A stretch of DNA of 64,000 nt from Myxocyprinus asiaticus (GCF_019703515.2 NC_059362.1:32032326-32096325); one strand, 5' to 3'; counted from the stretch's first letter, positions 14,268 to 27,171 are shown. A program made the numbers and translations. The notes: a model not told the origin generated them from the sequence alone.

Positions 14268-14700
14268 GAGGGGGCCTGGGTAGCTCAGCAAGTAAAGACG
14301 CTGACTACCACACCTGGAGTCACAAGTTTGAATCAAGGGCATGCTGAGTGACTCCAGTGAGGCTTCCTAAACAACCAGTTGGCCTGGTTGCTATGGTGGG
14401 TAGAGTAACGCTGGGTTACCCTCCTCGTGGCTGCTATAATGTGGTTCTCGCTCTCAGTGGGGCACGTGGTGAGTTGTGCGTGGATGCCACGGGGATTAGC
14501 GTGAGCCTCCACATGCGCTAGGTCTCTGTGGTAACGCGCTCAACAAGCCACGTGATAAGATGCGTGGATTGACTGTCTCAGACGCGGAGGCAATTGAGAT
14601 TCGTCTTCCGCCACTTGGATTGAGGAAAGTCACTATGCCACCACGAGGACCTAGAGCGCATTGGGAATTGGGCATGCCAAATTGGGGAGAAAAGGGGAGA
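14268..14700 (+). mobile_element. long tRNA-derived SINE (about 430 bp), copy 1
   Basis: The head GGCCTGGGTAGCTCAGCAAG resembles a tRNA 5' half with an A box, and CAAGTTTGAATCAAGG is a B-box-like element about 50 bp later. A long body follows, with CCTCCTCGTGGCTGCTATAA and ACGCGCTCAACAAGCCACG. The end is CCAAATTGGGGAGAAAAGGG. A second copy lies inverted at 23042-23466. It is a SINE, not a tRNA gene. Its 3' end abuts the 3' side of a minus-strand LINE. Confidence 0.85.
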
Positions 14701-14702
14701 AA

Positions 14703-17700
14703 CCATAATAATCACACATCCATAAATGACATCCGCCCCATCTCTCCACAAACAAGTTATACTTCCCCATTCTTCTAAATGACCCTTCTTCAAAGGCCGC
14801 CACCCTTCCCATCTCCGAGCACCACTCCTGAAATGAGGGCACTCCAGCCGACCTCCAACCCCTTAAAAGTATCTGCCTGGTGATCATGACACTGGTTAAG
14901 ACCCAACTCTTTATGTGTCTATTTTAAATATCGATGACTGCCCCATCGCCCAAAATACAGAGTTTGGGGCAAAATGATACCCTAGTGCCTAATACATCAC
15001 ACAACAAACTCTGAACCTTCAACCAAAAATCCTGGATCTTAACACACCCCCAAAAGACATGAGTTATGTCTCCATCCTCTGATTGGCATCGTCAGCAGGT
15101 GGGTGTGTCTTTAAGACCAAGCCTACACAATCTAGAGGGGGTCCAATAGAACCGATTTAAAATCTTGAATTGCATAAGGCGCACCCTTGTGTCTCTAGAT
15201 GCAGACTTGACATTTTTTAGAATCCTAGCCCACTCTCCCTCCTCCAATTCCAAGTTTAAATCTTTCTCCCATAATCTCTTAAGAGAGGTTGAAGCTCCGT
15301 CCCCCAGACTCTGAATTAACAGGGAGTAATATACTGATGACTCATGACCTTTTCCAAAAGCAATAATCACCACTCCCATAGTATTTGCCACTTTAGGGGG
15401 GTGTATGCTATTCCCAAAAAATAGTACAGAGCAAGTGGTGCAGCTGTAGATACCTAAAAAACTGAGATCTGGGGATCCCAAAATGTTGAACCAAATTTTC
15501 AAAGGATCTCAACACACTACTCTTATATAGGTCACAGAGTGTAGTAACCCCCCCCATACACACACAACCCACTCTGACCAGCAGAAAGGGGACTTATTAA
15601 TGCATAATTTGGGGTTCAGCCATAAGATCGAGGCAACATTTAGATAAATATCCGTATTAAACACTCCAAGTGCGAATGCGAGATAACGGGGTGTAACTGA
15701 ACTTCTCCGGTTAGATTTTGCAATGGCAAAATAGGGGCAAGAACTTCCTGTTCAGTACAAAACCAGGGAGGGGTTATTTCAGGTGGAAGTGACCATTGAG
15801 CCAAATGTCTGAGACTGAACGCATAATAATAAAACAAAATCTTGGCTAGGCCTAGCCCACCTTTGTCAATCGGCCTATGCAGCTTACTGAAATTTCATCT
15901 GGGACGCTTACCATTCCAAATGAAAGACTTCGCTATGCTATCAAATTGCTTGAAATAAGAGAGGGGGACATCTATAGGGAGTGACTGTAGCAGGTAGTTG
16001 AATTTTGGAATACAATTCATTTGAATAACATTAACCTTCCCAATCATCGATAAATGTAATGAAGCCCACCTGCCCACATTACTCGAAAACCTTTTTATTA
16101 AAGGGTCAAAATTAACTAACTAAATCAGACAAATTTGCTGGGAAATAAAATACCCAAATACTTAATGCCCTGTTTGGGCCACTGGATGGCACCCAGCTGG
16201 AAAGCCGTTACTGGGCAATACGCTGTCAGAGACAAAGCTTCGGATTTAGACCAATTGACTCTGTATCCTGAGAACTTAGAAAAGGAATTAATGATTCTGT
16301 GGAGGCAAGGCATTGATCTAGTGGGGTCAGAGACAAATAATAAAATATCATCTGCATAAAGCAGAAGCTTATGCGCCATACCTCCTGCCATCACCCCTGG
16401 AAAATCATCCTCCTTTCTTATCGTGGCTGCTAATGGTTCCAGGGCAAGACAGAACAATAATGGGGAAAGAGGGCAACCCTGCCAGGTGCCCCTATCCAGA
16501 GTAAAATAATCTGAAATTAATCCATTTGTTTGTACCGCCGCTACAGGGTGTCTATAAAGCAACTTAATCCATCCAATAAACCTACTCCCAAACCCATACA
16601 TTTCCAAAATCTTAAAAAGATAATCCCATTCTTCCATATCAAACGCCTTTTCGGCGTCAAGTGATATAGCAGCGACCAGAGTCTGATTATTCGCCACTGA
16701 CCACATGATATTAATGAAACGACTAATGTTATCAGAAGAGCTGAGGCACCAAATAAACCCCACCTGATCTATATGTATAAGAAATGTCATAACTTAATTG
16801 ATTAGCCAATATTTCGGATAATATTTTAACATCTAGCTGGATCAGGGAAATTGGACGGTAACTCTTACACTCGCTTGGGTCTTTGTCCTTTTTAAGAATC
16901 AGACTGATCCGGGCTTGTGTCATGGTTGGTGGAAGCTTTCCATTCTTTAATGATTCCGTATAAACTTCTAACAAAAGTGGAGCCAGTTCTATAGCATAAG
17001 GTCTAAAAAATTCAGCGGCAAAGCCATCTAGCCCTGGAGCCTTGCCTGTAGGCAGGGCCTTAATTACCTCGTCAAGCTCCTCAAAGTTTATCTCAGAATC
17101 AAGTTAATTTTTTTGCTCAGTAATCAGTTTAGGGAGTTCTAATGGTTCCACAAAGTTTCTAATATCTTCATAAGTAGACGAAGATGTGGAACTATAGAGA
17201 TCAAGATAGAACTCTTTAAAAGCATTATTAATATCAATAGCAGATTTCACTGAGGGAATGGTAGAAAAAGACTCTCTCTGATTTATATATCTAGCCAAAA
17301 GCTTCCCTGCTTTGTCCCCCGACTCAAAGTATGACTGTCTTGCCCTGAATAGCCAAAACTACACCTTCCATGACAAAATAGTATTATATCTGTATTTCAA
17401 TCGGGTAAATTCTCTGAGGCCATCAGGTGACATTCGCCGCTTCAGCTCTGCCTCAGCACTCTTAATATTCCCTTCCAACTCCACGAGTTCTCATGCTTTG
17501 GATTTTTTGATGAATGAGGCATACTGTATGATCCGGCCCCTAAGAACCGCCTTAAGTGCCTCCCGAGCCACACCCACAGAGGATACTTAGGACCAGTTGG
17601 TCTCCATATAAACATTGATTTCAGCCTATAACATCTGTTGGAAATCAGGATTTTGCAAAAGGGATACATTAAAGCACCAACTATACGATTTATTTTTCTC

Positions 17701-17785
17701 TATATGTGGCAACACCTCTAAACTCACTAGGGCATGGTCTGAGACTAAGATGTTTCTAATTGAGCAATCCACAACAGATTAAATG
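14703..17785 (-). mobile_element. L1-like LINE, 5'-truncated, decayed ORF2
   Basis: Minus-strand frames covering 15092-17770 read as pieces of an L1-type ORF2. At the 5' end a residue of the endonuclease C-terminus (SDHALVSLEV-like, near 17730) remains. Then come RT fragments with SYRPISLIQLDVKILSEILA (near 16850), the RQGCPLSPLLF-like motif WQGCPLSPLLFCLALEP and the catalytic LLYADDILLFVSDP (near 16350), and downstream thumb and C-terminal pieces. Frameshifts and stops break it at several points. No poly-A tail is visible at the 14.7-kb end, where a SINE joins it. Confidence 0.85.
16125..16790 (-). pseudogene. reverse transcriptase domain of the L1-like LINE
   Basis: This is the longest intact piece of the LINE, about 221 codons. 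It contains the palm motifs: AISLDAEKAFD (first catalytic aspartate region), WQGCPLSPLLF, and the YADD catalytic loop, followed by the RVNWSKSE-type segment and GIKYLGI. These are diagnostic of L1-clade reverse transcriptases. The upstream part of RT lies in another frame (16732-16974), so the element is not functional. Confidence 0.88.
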
Positions 17786-17789
17786 AAGG

Positions 17790-18060
17790 ACTTAGATATA
17801 TAATTAATAATTAAATATACCTTATATTTATTTGTGTTGTATTTATCAGTTTCCCTATTGTATGGCTGCGCTTAGTATCCATTTAACCCTAAGAAACACA
17901 TCCACTAACACATTCAGTTGTGATCTGAATATGACTTTTTTGCCTTAGTGCTGTTGCATAATAAGAAAATTGGTAAAATAATCGTAAAATAGTTAACCGC
18001 GATTCTTCTCAGAGGTTCATCTAACTGTCAAAAAAAAAAAAAAAAAAAAAAAAAAATCAC
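17790..18060 (+). repeat. dispersed repeat pair member 1 (inverted partner at 19800-20045)
   Basis: The motifs GTGTTGTATTTATCAGTTT, CCTAAGAAACACATCCACTAA and TTTTTTGCCTTAGTGCTGTT occur here and, reverse-complemented, in the same order at 19800-20045. A poly-A run (18030-18056) follows. The partner's outer edge (CTAGGGATGCCGCGGTTTGA) has a hAT-like end. This copy interrupts the 5' side of the L1-like LINE. Confidence 0.65.
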
Positions 18061-18272
18061 ACTGTGGCATCCAAATTATAAGATGGACATTTGGGTTTTT
18101 CCTCTTCTTTCTCCTTTCTGCCATTTTGACTGGCTGACTCCTGTGAAGGGCTTTTCTTTAGTGGAATCCAGAACAAAAGCCTTCCAGTAACAGCTCATCT
18201 ACTGCGCTGAACTCTCTGGCAAAGTGCCAATGCATTCACACTCTGGCAAATTGGACTCCTGCCAGAATCATT

Positions 18273-18310
18273 ACACACACACACACACACATACACACAC
18301 ACACACACAT
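18273..18310. repeat. (CA)n microsatellite
   Basis: A run of CA dinucleotides with one TA interruption. No further structure. Confidence 0.9.
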
Positions 18311-19795
18311 AGTTGAACTGGGCCTCTCTCTGGAATTAAAAAAGAGCTCTAGAAGAGCGCTTTGGAAATCCACAGACAATCAAGTCATAAGTGAGTGAAC
18401 ACTTACAGTAGTACTGGTACCCATCCACTAAACAAGACTGATACACGAGCAGGGTGCCAATCCAAGGGCTGAATCTTACCATGAAACTCCCTCTTAAGGA
18501 GGTAATCCCTCCAGAAATTTAGAAAGAAGGGGGGTTTGGTGGGGTAAAAAGTGCTGACAAGTACTTCAGTTAAGAACAGGAGCACAACTCAAGACAACTT
18601 GAAAAACCTGCATAGCAACCCCTCTCCCTGACACATACACCCATGCACACACACACGTCTACCCATCACCCACCTCCTGACTTCTTGAAATGTAACAAAG
18701 TAGTGTGTTCATATCAAAAGTGTGGCTCAGTTGCATGCGTATGTTTATGTTGACCACGTCTCTCTTTGCAAGATTATATGCGTTCATTCGGAATAAGTAT
18801 ATTAACTGGATTTAAACTGACCTTTGACACACAGGCACAAATATGACATAAGAAAGCCGGTGCACAGCTTTCAACATGCTCGCTCATGTATACTGTAAAT
18901 TTTCCCTGTAACAAAGACGTTTTTCAAATTCTGTGAATTCCTCAGTTTTGCTCTCATTGCATTAAATAACGCTACAGCATGTACTCTGCATTTGCACCCA
19001 CAGCCATGGTTCAGGGCATCATTTGCTGTTTTAAATAGTCATCAGAAAAAGGAAGTGAATTTATGTTCTATTTTTATTTGCGGACAGACAGAAGTGGCGG
19101 TCGGATCACAAGACAGACAAAAGCCAACACCGCTGTGCAGGATGTTTACTCTTTGGTTCCTCTTCGTCTATATGCTTGCGGGGTCAAAAATGACTGGCAT
19201 AATGCTCGTGTGCTCTTAAGGTGTGGTTGTCAGCTGACATCGTTTCTCACGCAGTACTTGCATTCCGAGCAGTCAACGAAACTCCTGATTTAAACACCAT
19301 ATGATTATCTGACACAAAGGTTATCAGGACCTGACTGATTTTGTAATCAATTTATAATGCTTCAAAACAGTGTGGAAGCATGCACTTGCCTAATAAGATA
19401 TTAGACAATTATGCACATACTGTATACTGTATATACAGAATATACCTTGTGCATGTACATGTGTTTCTGTACTCAACAATTCAGGGTAACTGTCTGGTAT
19501 GTGCAGTGCAAAAAAATAACTAGATCACATATTTCTGCAAACAAAGCGTATCTAGATGCACTGCTGAACTGTGCATGTGGGCAGTTTGAAATCTGGGTGA
19601 AGACCTTGTGCATTTAGTCTGCCTAACAACAGTGATTCATAATTCATTGATGTGTAGAATATGCCACTGGGCTTTTAGTGATTTTTTTGTTTGGGTTTGT
19701 GTGCATGAATAATTGTGTGCGTGCTTACTGTGTTTGTTCACTGTAAAATGCACAGGCAGCGATGCTCATGAGACTCTCTGTCTGACCCTCTCCTT

Positions 19796-20045
19796 CTAGA
19801 CTAGGGATGCCGCGGTTTGAGTTTTGAAAAAAATTACGGTTAACCGGTTTAACTATTTTTTTTTTTTTTTTGCAAACTGTCTTATGCAACAGCACTGAGG
19901 CAAAAAAGGTCATATCTTATCACAATTCAACATGTTAGTGGACGCGTTTCTTAGGAATATATGGACGGTAAGTGCAGCTCTATTATAAGAAAACTGATAA
20001 ATACACAACAAATAAATAGGAGGTATATAATAAGAGACGCTCCAA
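19796..20045 (-). repeat. dispersed repeat pair member 2, hAT-like edge
   Basis: The edge CTAGGGATGCCGCGGTTTGA, followed by CGGTTAACCGGTTTAAC, resembles termini of small fish hAT derivatives. The interior is the reverse complement of 17820-18010 over about 200 bp, interrupted by a T-run at 19857-19871. Together the two copies form an inverted pair about 1.8 kb apart. Confidence 0.6.
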
Positions 20046-20884
20046 CATAGGGCACAACACTGCTTACGCGCATCCTGGGCGCAGAATGATGTGCTTAAAT
20101 GTAACCAGAGTGTTTTTTCTTTTGCAGCAGTTTATTTTAGCAGTCCCTGCTGTCTGTTAAGACACCCCACAATAAAAAAATCAGCAATAGATTCCAAAAA
20201 AAATACTGTCCACAACACCTCATAAATAAACCTGTGGACTATGCATAATAAAAAGAACATTGCTTACAGCAAGTGGTTTAGAGTCCGATAATGCCTAAAA
20301 TTGAAATATTTTGTTAAATGCGGTGAATTTGTACACAAGCAATGCTTTAAAAAATTAGATCGATTTAAGACTCAACTTCTCAAAGTTTACCATGCTGATA
20401 GTAACTACGCGCAAATGCACTGCACACCATCAGCATGCTTAAACATTCCAAAATGTTGCATCTCTCAATTCATCCCTTTAAAAGTACCACAGCAAAAAAC
20501 TATTAAACTCACTAGTTTGTTGTTGGACGACTGGTGGAATATCCTGTTCCATTTGTAAGTTGTGTACCTTTATATGACATCTGTCTGCATGTTTTACATC
20601 CATCGTCTTCAGTAACCTTCAGTCATTCAAATGCTCCCAAACAGCCCCTTTAAGTCACTTTTTTGGTGGATATGAGTCTGGGAGATCCAATTCCTCTGTT
20701 ATATTTTGGAGTTCGTGTGTAGCCACCATTTCACTTGAATTGAAAGTACACGTTCAGTCCGCAATACCTGGCCAAGCACCATGCAGACACTGTCCATAAC
20801 CATAGTAACAGCTCCACTAACCACCCAGGCACAGGCACAAGAGATTTTCACATTTAGGCTTACACCAAAAAATATATTTTATAT
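20046..20884. other. intronic sequence without recognised features
   Basis: No coding exon, RNA gene or transposon terminus was recognised. The open frame at 20301-20558 lacks any family motif and is treated as chance. Confidence 0.4.
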
Positions 20885-20886
20885 TA

Positions 20887-21414
20887 TATACACTCACAGA
20901 CCACTTTATTAGGTACACTTTTACACCTACTTATTCATGGGATTATCTAATCAGCCAAAAGTGGGGCAGTAATGCAATGCATAAAATCATGCAGATATGG
21001 GTCAGGAGCTTCAGTTAATGTTCACATCAACCATCAGAATGGGGAAAAAAATTTGATCTCAGTGATTTCAACCGTGGCATGATTGTTGGTGCCAGACAGG
21101 CTGGTTTGTGTATTTCTGTAACTGCTGATCTCCTGGGATTTTCTCGCACAACAGTCTCTAGAGTTTACTCAGAATGGTGCCAAAAGCAAAAAACATCCAG
21201 TGCGTGGCAGTTCTGCGGACGGAAATGCCTTGTTGATGAGAGAAGTAAACGGAGAATGGCCAGACTGGTTCGAGCTGACAGAAAGGCTACGGTAACTCAG
21301 ATAACCCCTCTGTATAATTGTAGTGAGCAGAATAACATCTCAGAAAGCACAACATGTCGAAATTTGAGGCGGATGGGCTACAAAAGCAGAAGACCATGTT
21401 GGGCACTTTATTAG
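20887..21414 (+). pseudogene. 5' fragment of a Tc1-like element with transposase N-terminus
   Basis: The segment opens with a Tc1-type end, CAGACCACTTTATTAGGTAC. From 21050 it encodes the transposase N-terminus: DLSDFNRGMIVGARQAG, the helix-turn-helix LGFSRTTVSRVYSEW, then ERSKRRMARLVRADRKATV and RNLRRMGYKSRRPCWALY. It stops at 21414, where the catalytic half should begin, so only about the first third of the gene remains. No right-hand end was found nearby. Confidence 0.85.
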
Positions 21415-22965
21415 GCAATAGTCAGGGTATGAAATTAGCATCCTCCACACGCATTGGTGGGTAATTTTGCTCATCTACCTGCCACTGTGATGGGCGACCT
21501 GTAAGACGTCTCGGAGTGATGACAAGAAATACCATTAGACACAAAAACGCACACTTAAAGAAACACAAGAAACACAGACTAAAGAAAAGCCGTCAATTTG
21601 CATGGCTGATTCGCATGTCTGGGTCATTGGTGCTTTGGTGCTCACGTGCACAGCGCAAGCATGTCGGAACACACTAATGATGAGTTCTTACTATTCCTTA
21701 TCTGTCAGTCATCTCGGAACAATTCGCAAGAATAGTGTCGTCTGTATGGTTAAATTAACCATGACATTTTAATTGTGGTTAATAGTGAAGCAGCATAATC
21801 GCAACATTCCTTTTCTAGACAACTATTGTCTGGAGATTCAAGAGAAATTATGTTTTTTTCTGTGCCAGGTTGTCTAGCACATGCAATGGGATGTTTGGGG
21901 GGTTAGTTAATTCACTATGTGTAAGCTTAGTTGTTAAACACATTTTCTGTGCTTTTTGTGGCAAGACATAGGGACTTGAAATTCCTCGCTGTTCCAGAGG
22001 GAATTGCTTTCTAAGTACATGGGGCACTTTCAGGGCACATTCATTAATGGCAGATAGAAAAGTGTAGTTTTGGACAGCGCACAAAGCCCGTTCTTTCCTC
22101 TAACCACCCTTGGCATTCCCTTTCATTCTACATTTTCATTTTCATTTTAAATTAATTTCCTTCAAAAGCAAGCTGTTAAAGTGGCCAATGGTTTTTAAAG
22201 AGCACACAAAAGAGCGAAAAACACTGAAAGAGATAGATTGATGTTTGCATCCTTATGCATTTCTATGTAGTGGTTTAAGCAAAAGTTGGTGCAGAGGTGT
22301 TGCCAATCTCTGTTGCAACAGAATACATTTATGGTATTACAAGGGTAAGTAAGTCTGGCCGCAAGAAAAGTTGTTATAAATGTTTCTCACCGATGAGGCC
22401 TAAACACTAATGCATTTAGTATTATTCTCTGATGTGCAGACTGGATAGAAGAGGCCTCACAGTCTACTCCTCCCTCTGTCCTCTCGTTCTCGCCCTCCCC
22501 CTCTGCTCACTTCTCTCACACAGAAAGAGAGAGCTGGAAGACTGGCAGTGTAGGCGACCGCACAGTACACACACACACACAAACACACACACGAACACGC
22601 CATGCAGCACAGCTACACACTGACCTACATATGCTTCCTCTGCGCTGATTGAGTGCCCCGCTGAACCTTTGAGCCAATCACAGATGGGGGAGGAGTGATA
22701 GTTAGCCAACTGCATTTGTTGCCTTCAGCACAAGCTCTTTCGGTCTCTGTACAGTTTTAGAGCTATCAAGCAGGGGGAAAAAATTGCTACGAATGGAAAT
22801 TAAATGCGACCACTTTTTTTTTTAGCTTCAGCATGAGAATTTACTATTTCTAAGTTCCTGATCTGGGGTTGGGTGCACTGATGTCAATTCTGCCTCTTCA
22901 TGCTCCACTGAAGTTTTGTCTCAGTGGTGAAGAGTGTTGTACTTCCCAATCATATATACACTCAG
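21415..22965. other. intronic sequence without recognised genes
   Basis: Nothing coding is supported. A CA tract lies at 22567-22595. Around 22670-22700 there are CCAAT-like (AGCCAATCACAG) motifs in slightly GC-richer sequence, but no promoter can be argued from that alone. Confidence 0.35.
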
Positions 22966-25822
22966 CAGAGGTGGAAAGTAACAAATTACAATTACTCTTG
23001 TTACAGTACTTGAGTGCATTTTTCAAATGTATCTACTTTTATTTCTCCCCAATTTGGAATGCCCAATTCCCAATGCGCTCTAGGTCCTCGTGGTGGAGTA
23101 GTTACTCGCCTCAATCCGGGTGGCGGAGGACGAATCTCAGTTGCCTCCATGTCTGAGACCATCCAACTGCGCATCTTATCACATGGCTTGTTGAGCACGT
23201 TACCGCGGAGACACAGCGCGTGTGGAGGCTTCACGATATTCTCCGTGGCATCCACACACAACACACCACGCGCCCCACTGAGAGCATGAACCACATTATA
23301 GTGACCACGAGGAGGTTACCCCATGTGACTCTACACTCCCTAGCAACCAGGCCAATTTGGTTACTTGGGAGACCTGGCTGGAGTCACACAGCACACCCTG
23401 GATTCAAACTCACGACTCCAGGGGTGGTAGTCATTGTCTTTAGTCGCTGAGCTACCCAGGCCCCCTATTTTCCACTTTTCTAAGCATAAATAAATAATAG
23501 TACTTTTACTTTTACTTGAGTTATTAAAAATGAAGTATTCAACTTCGCTACAGTTATTTTTCACCACAATTACAAAAAATAATAATAATAATTTTTGGGT
23601 TTTTTTTGGGGGGGGGAGATATCAGCAAGTTATGAGCTCTAAATCTGTGTATAAACCGAAACGCGCTATGCGCGGCACGACGGAAGCCCACAGGGCACAG
23701 CATCATGAGCACAGCAGCTTGCATAAACTGCCGCCGGTGTCCTCTCTTCTCTAGTTTCTTCAAGACTTTCTGCCCTATCACTATACAAGAACTGTACTAC
23801 TGTGATCTTCTGCATATTTCATTTTATTTTGGAAAGGAGCTGTTCATTCAGGTACAAGGGAACCATCTGAACATGTTTAACCACTGATCAAACTTCACTT
23901 GTTTTTAAGGTAGGCAATGTTTTAACTGTGTCAAACATTAACACACAATGTAGTTTGACATATATGTGGGGATATCTTTACTTGCTAATATATGTCTAAA
24001 ACAAACATTTTAAATACCTTAGAAAGATACAATGTCAATAGTGTCGGAAATTAACAGGGACTCAGGGCAAAAATTCCACCAAAATTGACAAAAATATCCC
24101 TGAAATTCAAAATATGGGGGCAAAAAAATGCCCACGCAACGAGTTCCCGTGTTTTATGAATAATATCTGATATAGTTACAATTACATACATTGCGATCTT
24201 CTTTTGACTTCACTGAACATTATTTTTTTTCCCGCCGTCCGGTTCCTCGCACCATCATGCACATAGACAGGCTCTCCGCTTCTATCAATCCGCATCAGTT
24301 CGGTATTGTACTCCTGCATTAAATTCCGTAACCGTTCACCCCTCAAACAGGGTAACACTCTCGCTCACGTTGCTGTACTGTATTTCCCTGCCCTGTGCTG
24401 CTGTTTATCTGTCTGAAAAGACTCACCCACTAGAGGCCAAAAGTGTGCAAGGGATGGATGTTGTATAAAGAAGGTATGAGAAATCACAAAACATAATGTA
24501 ACCAAATGCTACAATTTACTTAATAACAATAGCTCAATATGCTAAATAACCATAACAAGTCTTTATTATTAAAACTGTAATACAATAATACATATACAGA
24601 ACAACCACTTTTAGTGTTTGAATCAATTATATCTCACAAAACACTGTGGGAAATGTTTATTTTTGCCTTATTTTATTCAGTTGGCATGTAGGAGTTGATA
24701 ACAATTTGCTTAATTCCATAAATGGATAACTGCTGCAGTATCATAGAGGATAAATTTCCTCCTCTACGATATTGCATTATATTAGTTTTGTACAGTATGT
24801 TAACTTAATAGCCAAAATACTTGGACATACGTGAATGAGAAATAAACCTGAAATAGGAATGTGTTTCAGTCACAATGCACATTATGTAGGTTAGAGATGA
24901 TTTAGAGACATTTAGAATGTTACAAATGGCTATTTCTATTTAAATTAATGTTGTATTCTTAAAATTTTCTGTTTGTCCAAGAATCCTCTTGCAGCAATGC
25001 AGGTCTTTGGCATTTAGAAGCTGCTAGTTTAGGACCTGTGAGGAGTCTGTTTCTCAAACTAGAGACTGTGATTTACTTGTCTTTTTGTTGTGCATCTGGC
25101 CATCCACTTCCCTCTCTATCCTGGTTAGAAATTATTTTTTCAAAACAGTAATGTATGGAATAGCCTTCATCTATCTAAAACAATAGACTTTAGGAGAAAA
25201 TAGAATTTTCAGAAGAAATGTGTTTCTTTTTGTGTATTTTTAAAACCAAAATTTGACTTGCAAGTGTAAAGCAACTTGTAAAAACTCAATACCTCAGCAA
25301 ATGGGGAAAAAAACACTGTATTGTGATTTCCGCATGGTAACGCAACCATATTCAATTGTTCTAATAAAAAGAAAATTTTCTTGAGTACCAAATTAGCACT
25401 TTAGAATGATTTTGTAAGGAATAGGTGACACAGTATATGTCTGCCATCATGGGTAAAGAAAAAAAATGTAATAAATACCACTTAAAACAATTATTTCAAA
25501 CCGTAATAATAATTAGCAATTAATGATTGTGGCAGTAGTTTTGATCAATTTAATGCATCCTTGGTGAAAGGAAACCTCAATTTCTTTCAAGAACAAAAAT
25601 GTCTTTGTGTTCTAAAAATGGAAGTGTACATACTATATATAATAAACTTTTCATAAAGTAACTTGCAACATAATTACTTGAGAAGTTTTTTGGCAAACTA
25701 CTTATTTACTCTTACTTGAGTCATAATATTTCTCAGTATTTCTACTTGTACTCAAGTGAATTATTTCTTCAGTAGCAGTACTTTTACTTAAGTAAAAAAA
25801 ATCAGTACTCTTTCCACCACTG
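22966..25822. mobile_element. hAT element, non-autonomous, 2.9 kb
   Basis: The left end CAGAGGTGGAAAGTAACAAA and the inverted right end (TTTCCACCACTG) are the termini of a very common fish hAT group. They are flanked by 8-bp direct repeats that agree at 7 of 8 positions (ACACTCAG at 22958-22965, ACACTTAG at 25823-25830). Subterminal TTACTTGAG motifs recur at both sides. No transposase frame is left. A long tRNA-SINE (23042-23466) is nested just inside the left end. Confidence 0.85.
23042..23466 (-). mobile_element. long tRNA-derived SINE, copy 2, nested in hAT
   Basis: Read on the minus strand it begins GGCCTGGGTAGCTCAGCGAC, has the B-box-like GAGTTTGAATCCAGGG, and ends CCAAATTGGGGAGAAA. It is collinear with the copy at 14268-14700 over its full length. 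The two overlapping frames at 23001-23294 that look coding arise from this SINE. Confidence 0.87.
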
Positions 25823-25830
25823 ACACTTAG

Positions 25831-26450
25831 TTCACCCTAACTCAAACAAAGAAACTCCTGGATAAACTTACACACAACCGCATTAATTTGGCAAATGCCA
25901 AAACAGGGTTGTCAGGATGTCATAGCATAGAGCCTGAAATGAAATGGTCAGCATGCGTCCTGACATCCTCATAGATTCATTCTGGTCAGCAACTGATAAA
26001 AAAATCAAAGCACTTCCTTCATCCTCTTTTATCTTTCCTGTTTTATCTGCGTGCCCTGAATATCTCCACCTCTTCTTCTTTTTCTCTATCCTGGTGTAAT
26101 TTCTCTCTGCATTAAGCAGTCTGGTGTGATGCATGGTGTGATAGTGAAACTGATGTAATCACACAAAGCAGATTACATTGTGATCCACAACTTTCTCTAC
26201 CCTGTTTAATCTCCCATTGCTCTCTGTACGCACACACAAACGAGCATTAGTACACTGTATGTGTACATACACACTCAGTCAGATCATATGACCCACCACC
26301 TGACTAAGCTTCAAGTAAAGAGAGACTAATCCTCACACTGCACCACATCACACCACTGAGAAATTGTATTTACAACACATAATGTATAAAGCATATTCTT
26401 TCAAACACAAGTCCTGTAAAAAAATAACATTTGTATTTAAAAAAAAAAAT
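25831..26450. other. intronic sequence without recognised features
   Basis: No exon, RNA or transposon end was identified between the hAT and the MITE fragment. Confidence 0.35.
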
Positions 26451-26545
26451 AGTCTGGGTTCAATACAAGTTCAGCTCAACTGACAACATTTCGATTACCA
26501 CAAAACATTATTTGGACTCGTCCCTCCTTTGCAACTCTCAGCAAT
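26451..26545. mobile_element. TTAA-type MITE, truncated copy E
   Basis: CTGGGTTCAATACAAGTTCA, then GATTACCACAAAACATTATT and GACTCGTCCCTCCTTT match one end of the palindromic MITE family (compare 41.34 and 55.25 kb). Only about 90 bp is present. Confidence 0.65.
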
Positions 26546-26989
26546 CTGCTGTGTGTCAAAAAGTCTAGCCATTGCAAACCTTTGTGTTCTCCTGGAAAAA
26601 CCTTGGATCCCGCTGCACAGCTGCAGGAAGAGGGAAAAAAGCAGGGAGAAAAAAGCTGGGTGGAAGAAAAGGAAAAGTAAAACAAACAGGGGGAAGAAGT
26701 GGGGAGAGGAGAGACAGGAAAGGCACACTAACCCATATTTACTGAGCAGCGCTGAGAGTGAAGAAAAATGTGTGTAAAAAGGCGAGGGCTTTAAGACAAA
26801 TAATATGCACAGTATTATATATGGCACTGATACTGCGAGCATCAACACATGGCGATGACATATTCTCACCCGCATGTGTGCATATCAATCAGTTTAAAAG
26901 CCTTTTCCATTAAGCAGTGATGTCATCCTAAACTAGATCATCACCAATTCTCTCCCACTGGACCAATCTCTGTCTATCCATCTCAGTTT

Positions 26990-27131
26990 TCAGTTTCAGT
27001 TTTAAGGTGCTTTATTGGCATGGCAAAAAATTTTACATTTGTATTGCCAAAGCGTTTACAGCTGAGCTGCATTCAAATAAAACAGTGCAAAGCAAAGACA
27101 GTGCAAAACAATGTACATAATATAATTAAAA

Positions 27132-27171
<40 letters not shown>

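Noticed and set aside
14268..14345. tRNA gene suggested by A- and B-box-like sequence
   Set aside because: It continues into a 430-bp body with a second inverted copy at 23 kb, so it is a SINE head and does not fold as an intact tRNA.
14560..14887. Overlapping frames on both strands at the SINE/LINE border
   Set aside because: They cross the border of two repeats and match no protein family; the SINE body is open in several frames by chance.
22640..22760. Alternative promoter suggested by CCAAT-like motifs
   Set aside because: Two motifs without a start site, exon or CpG enrichment are not enough.
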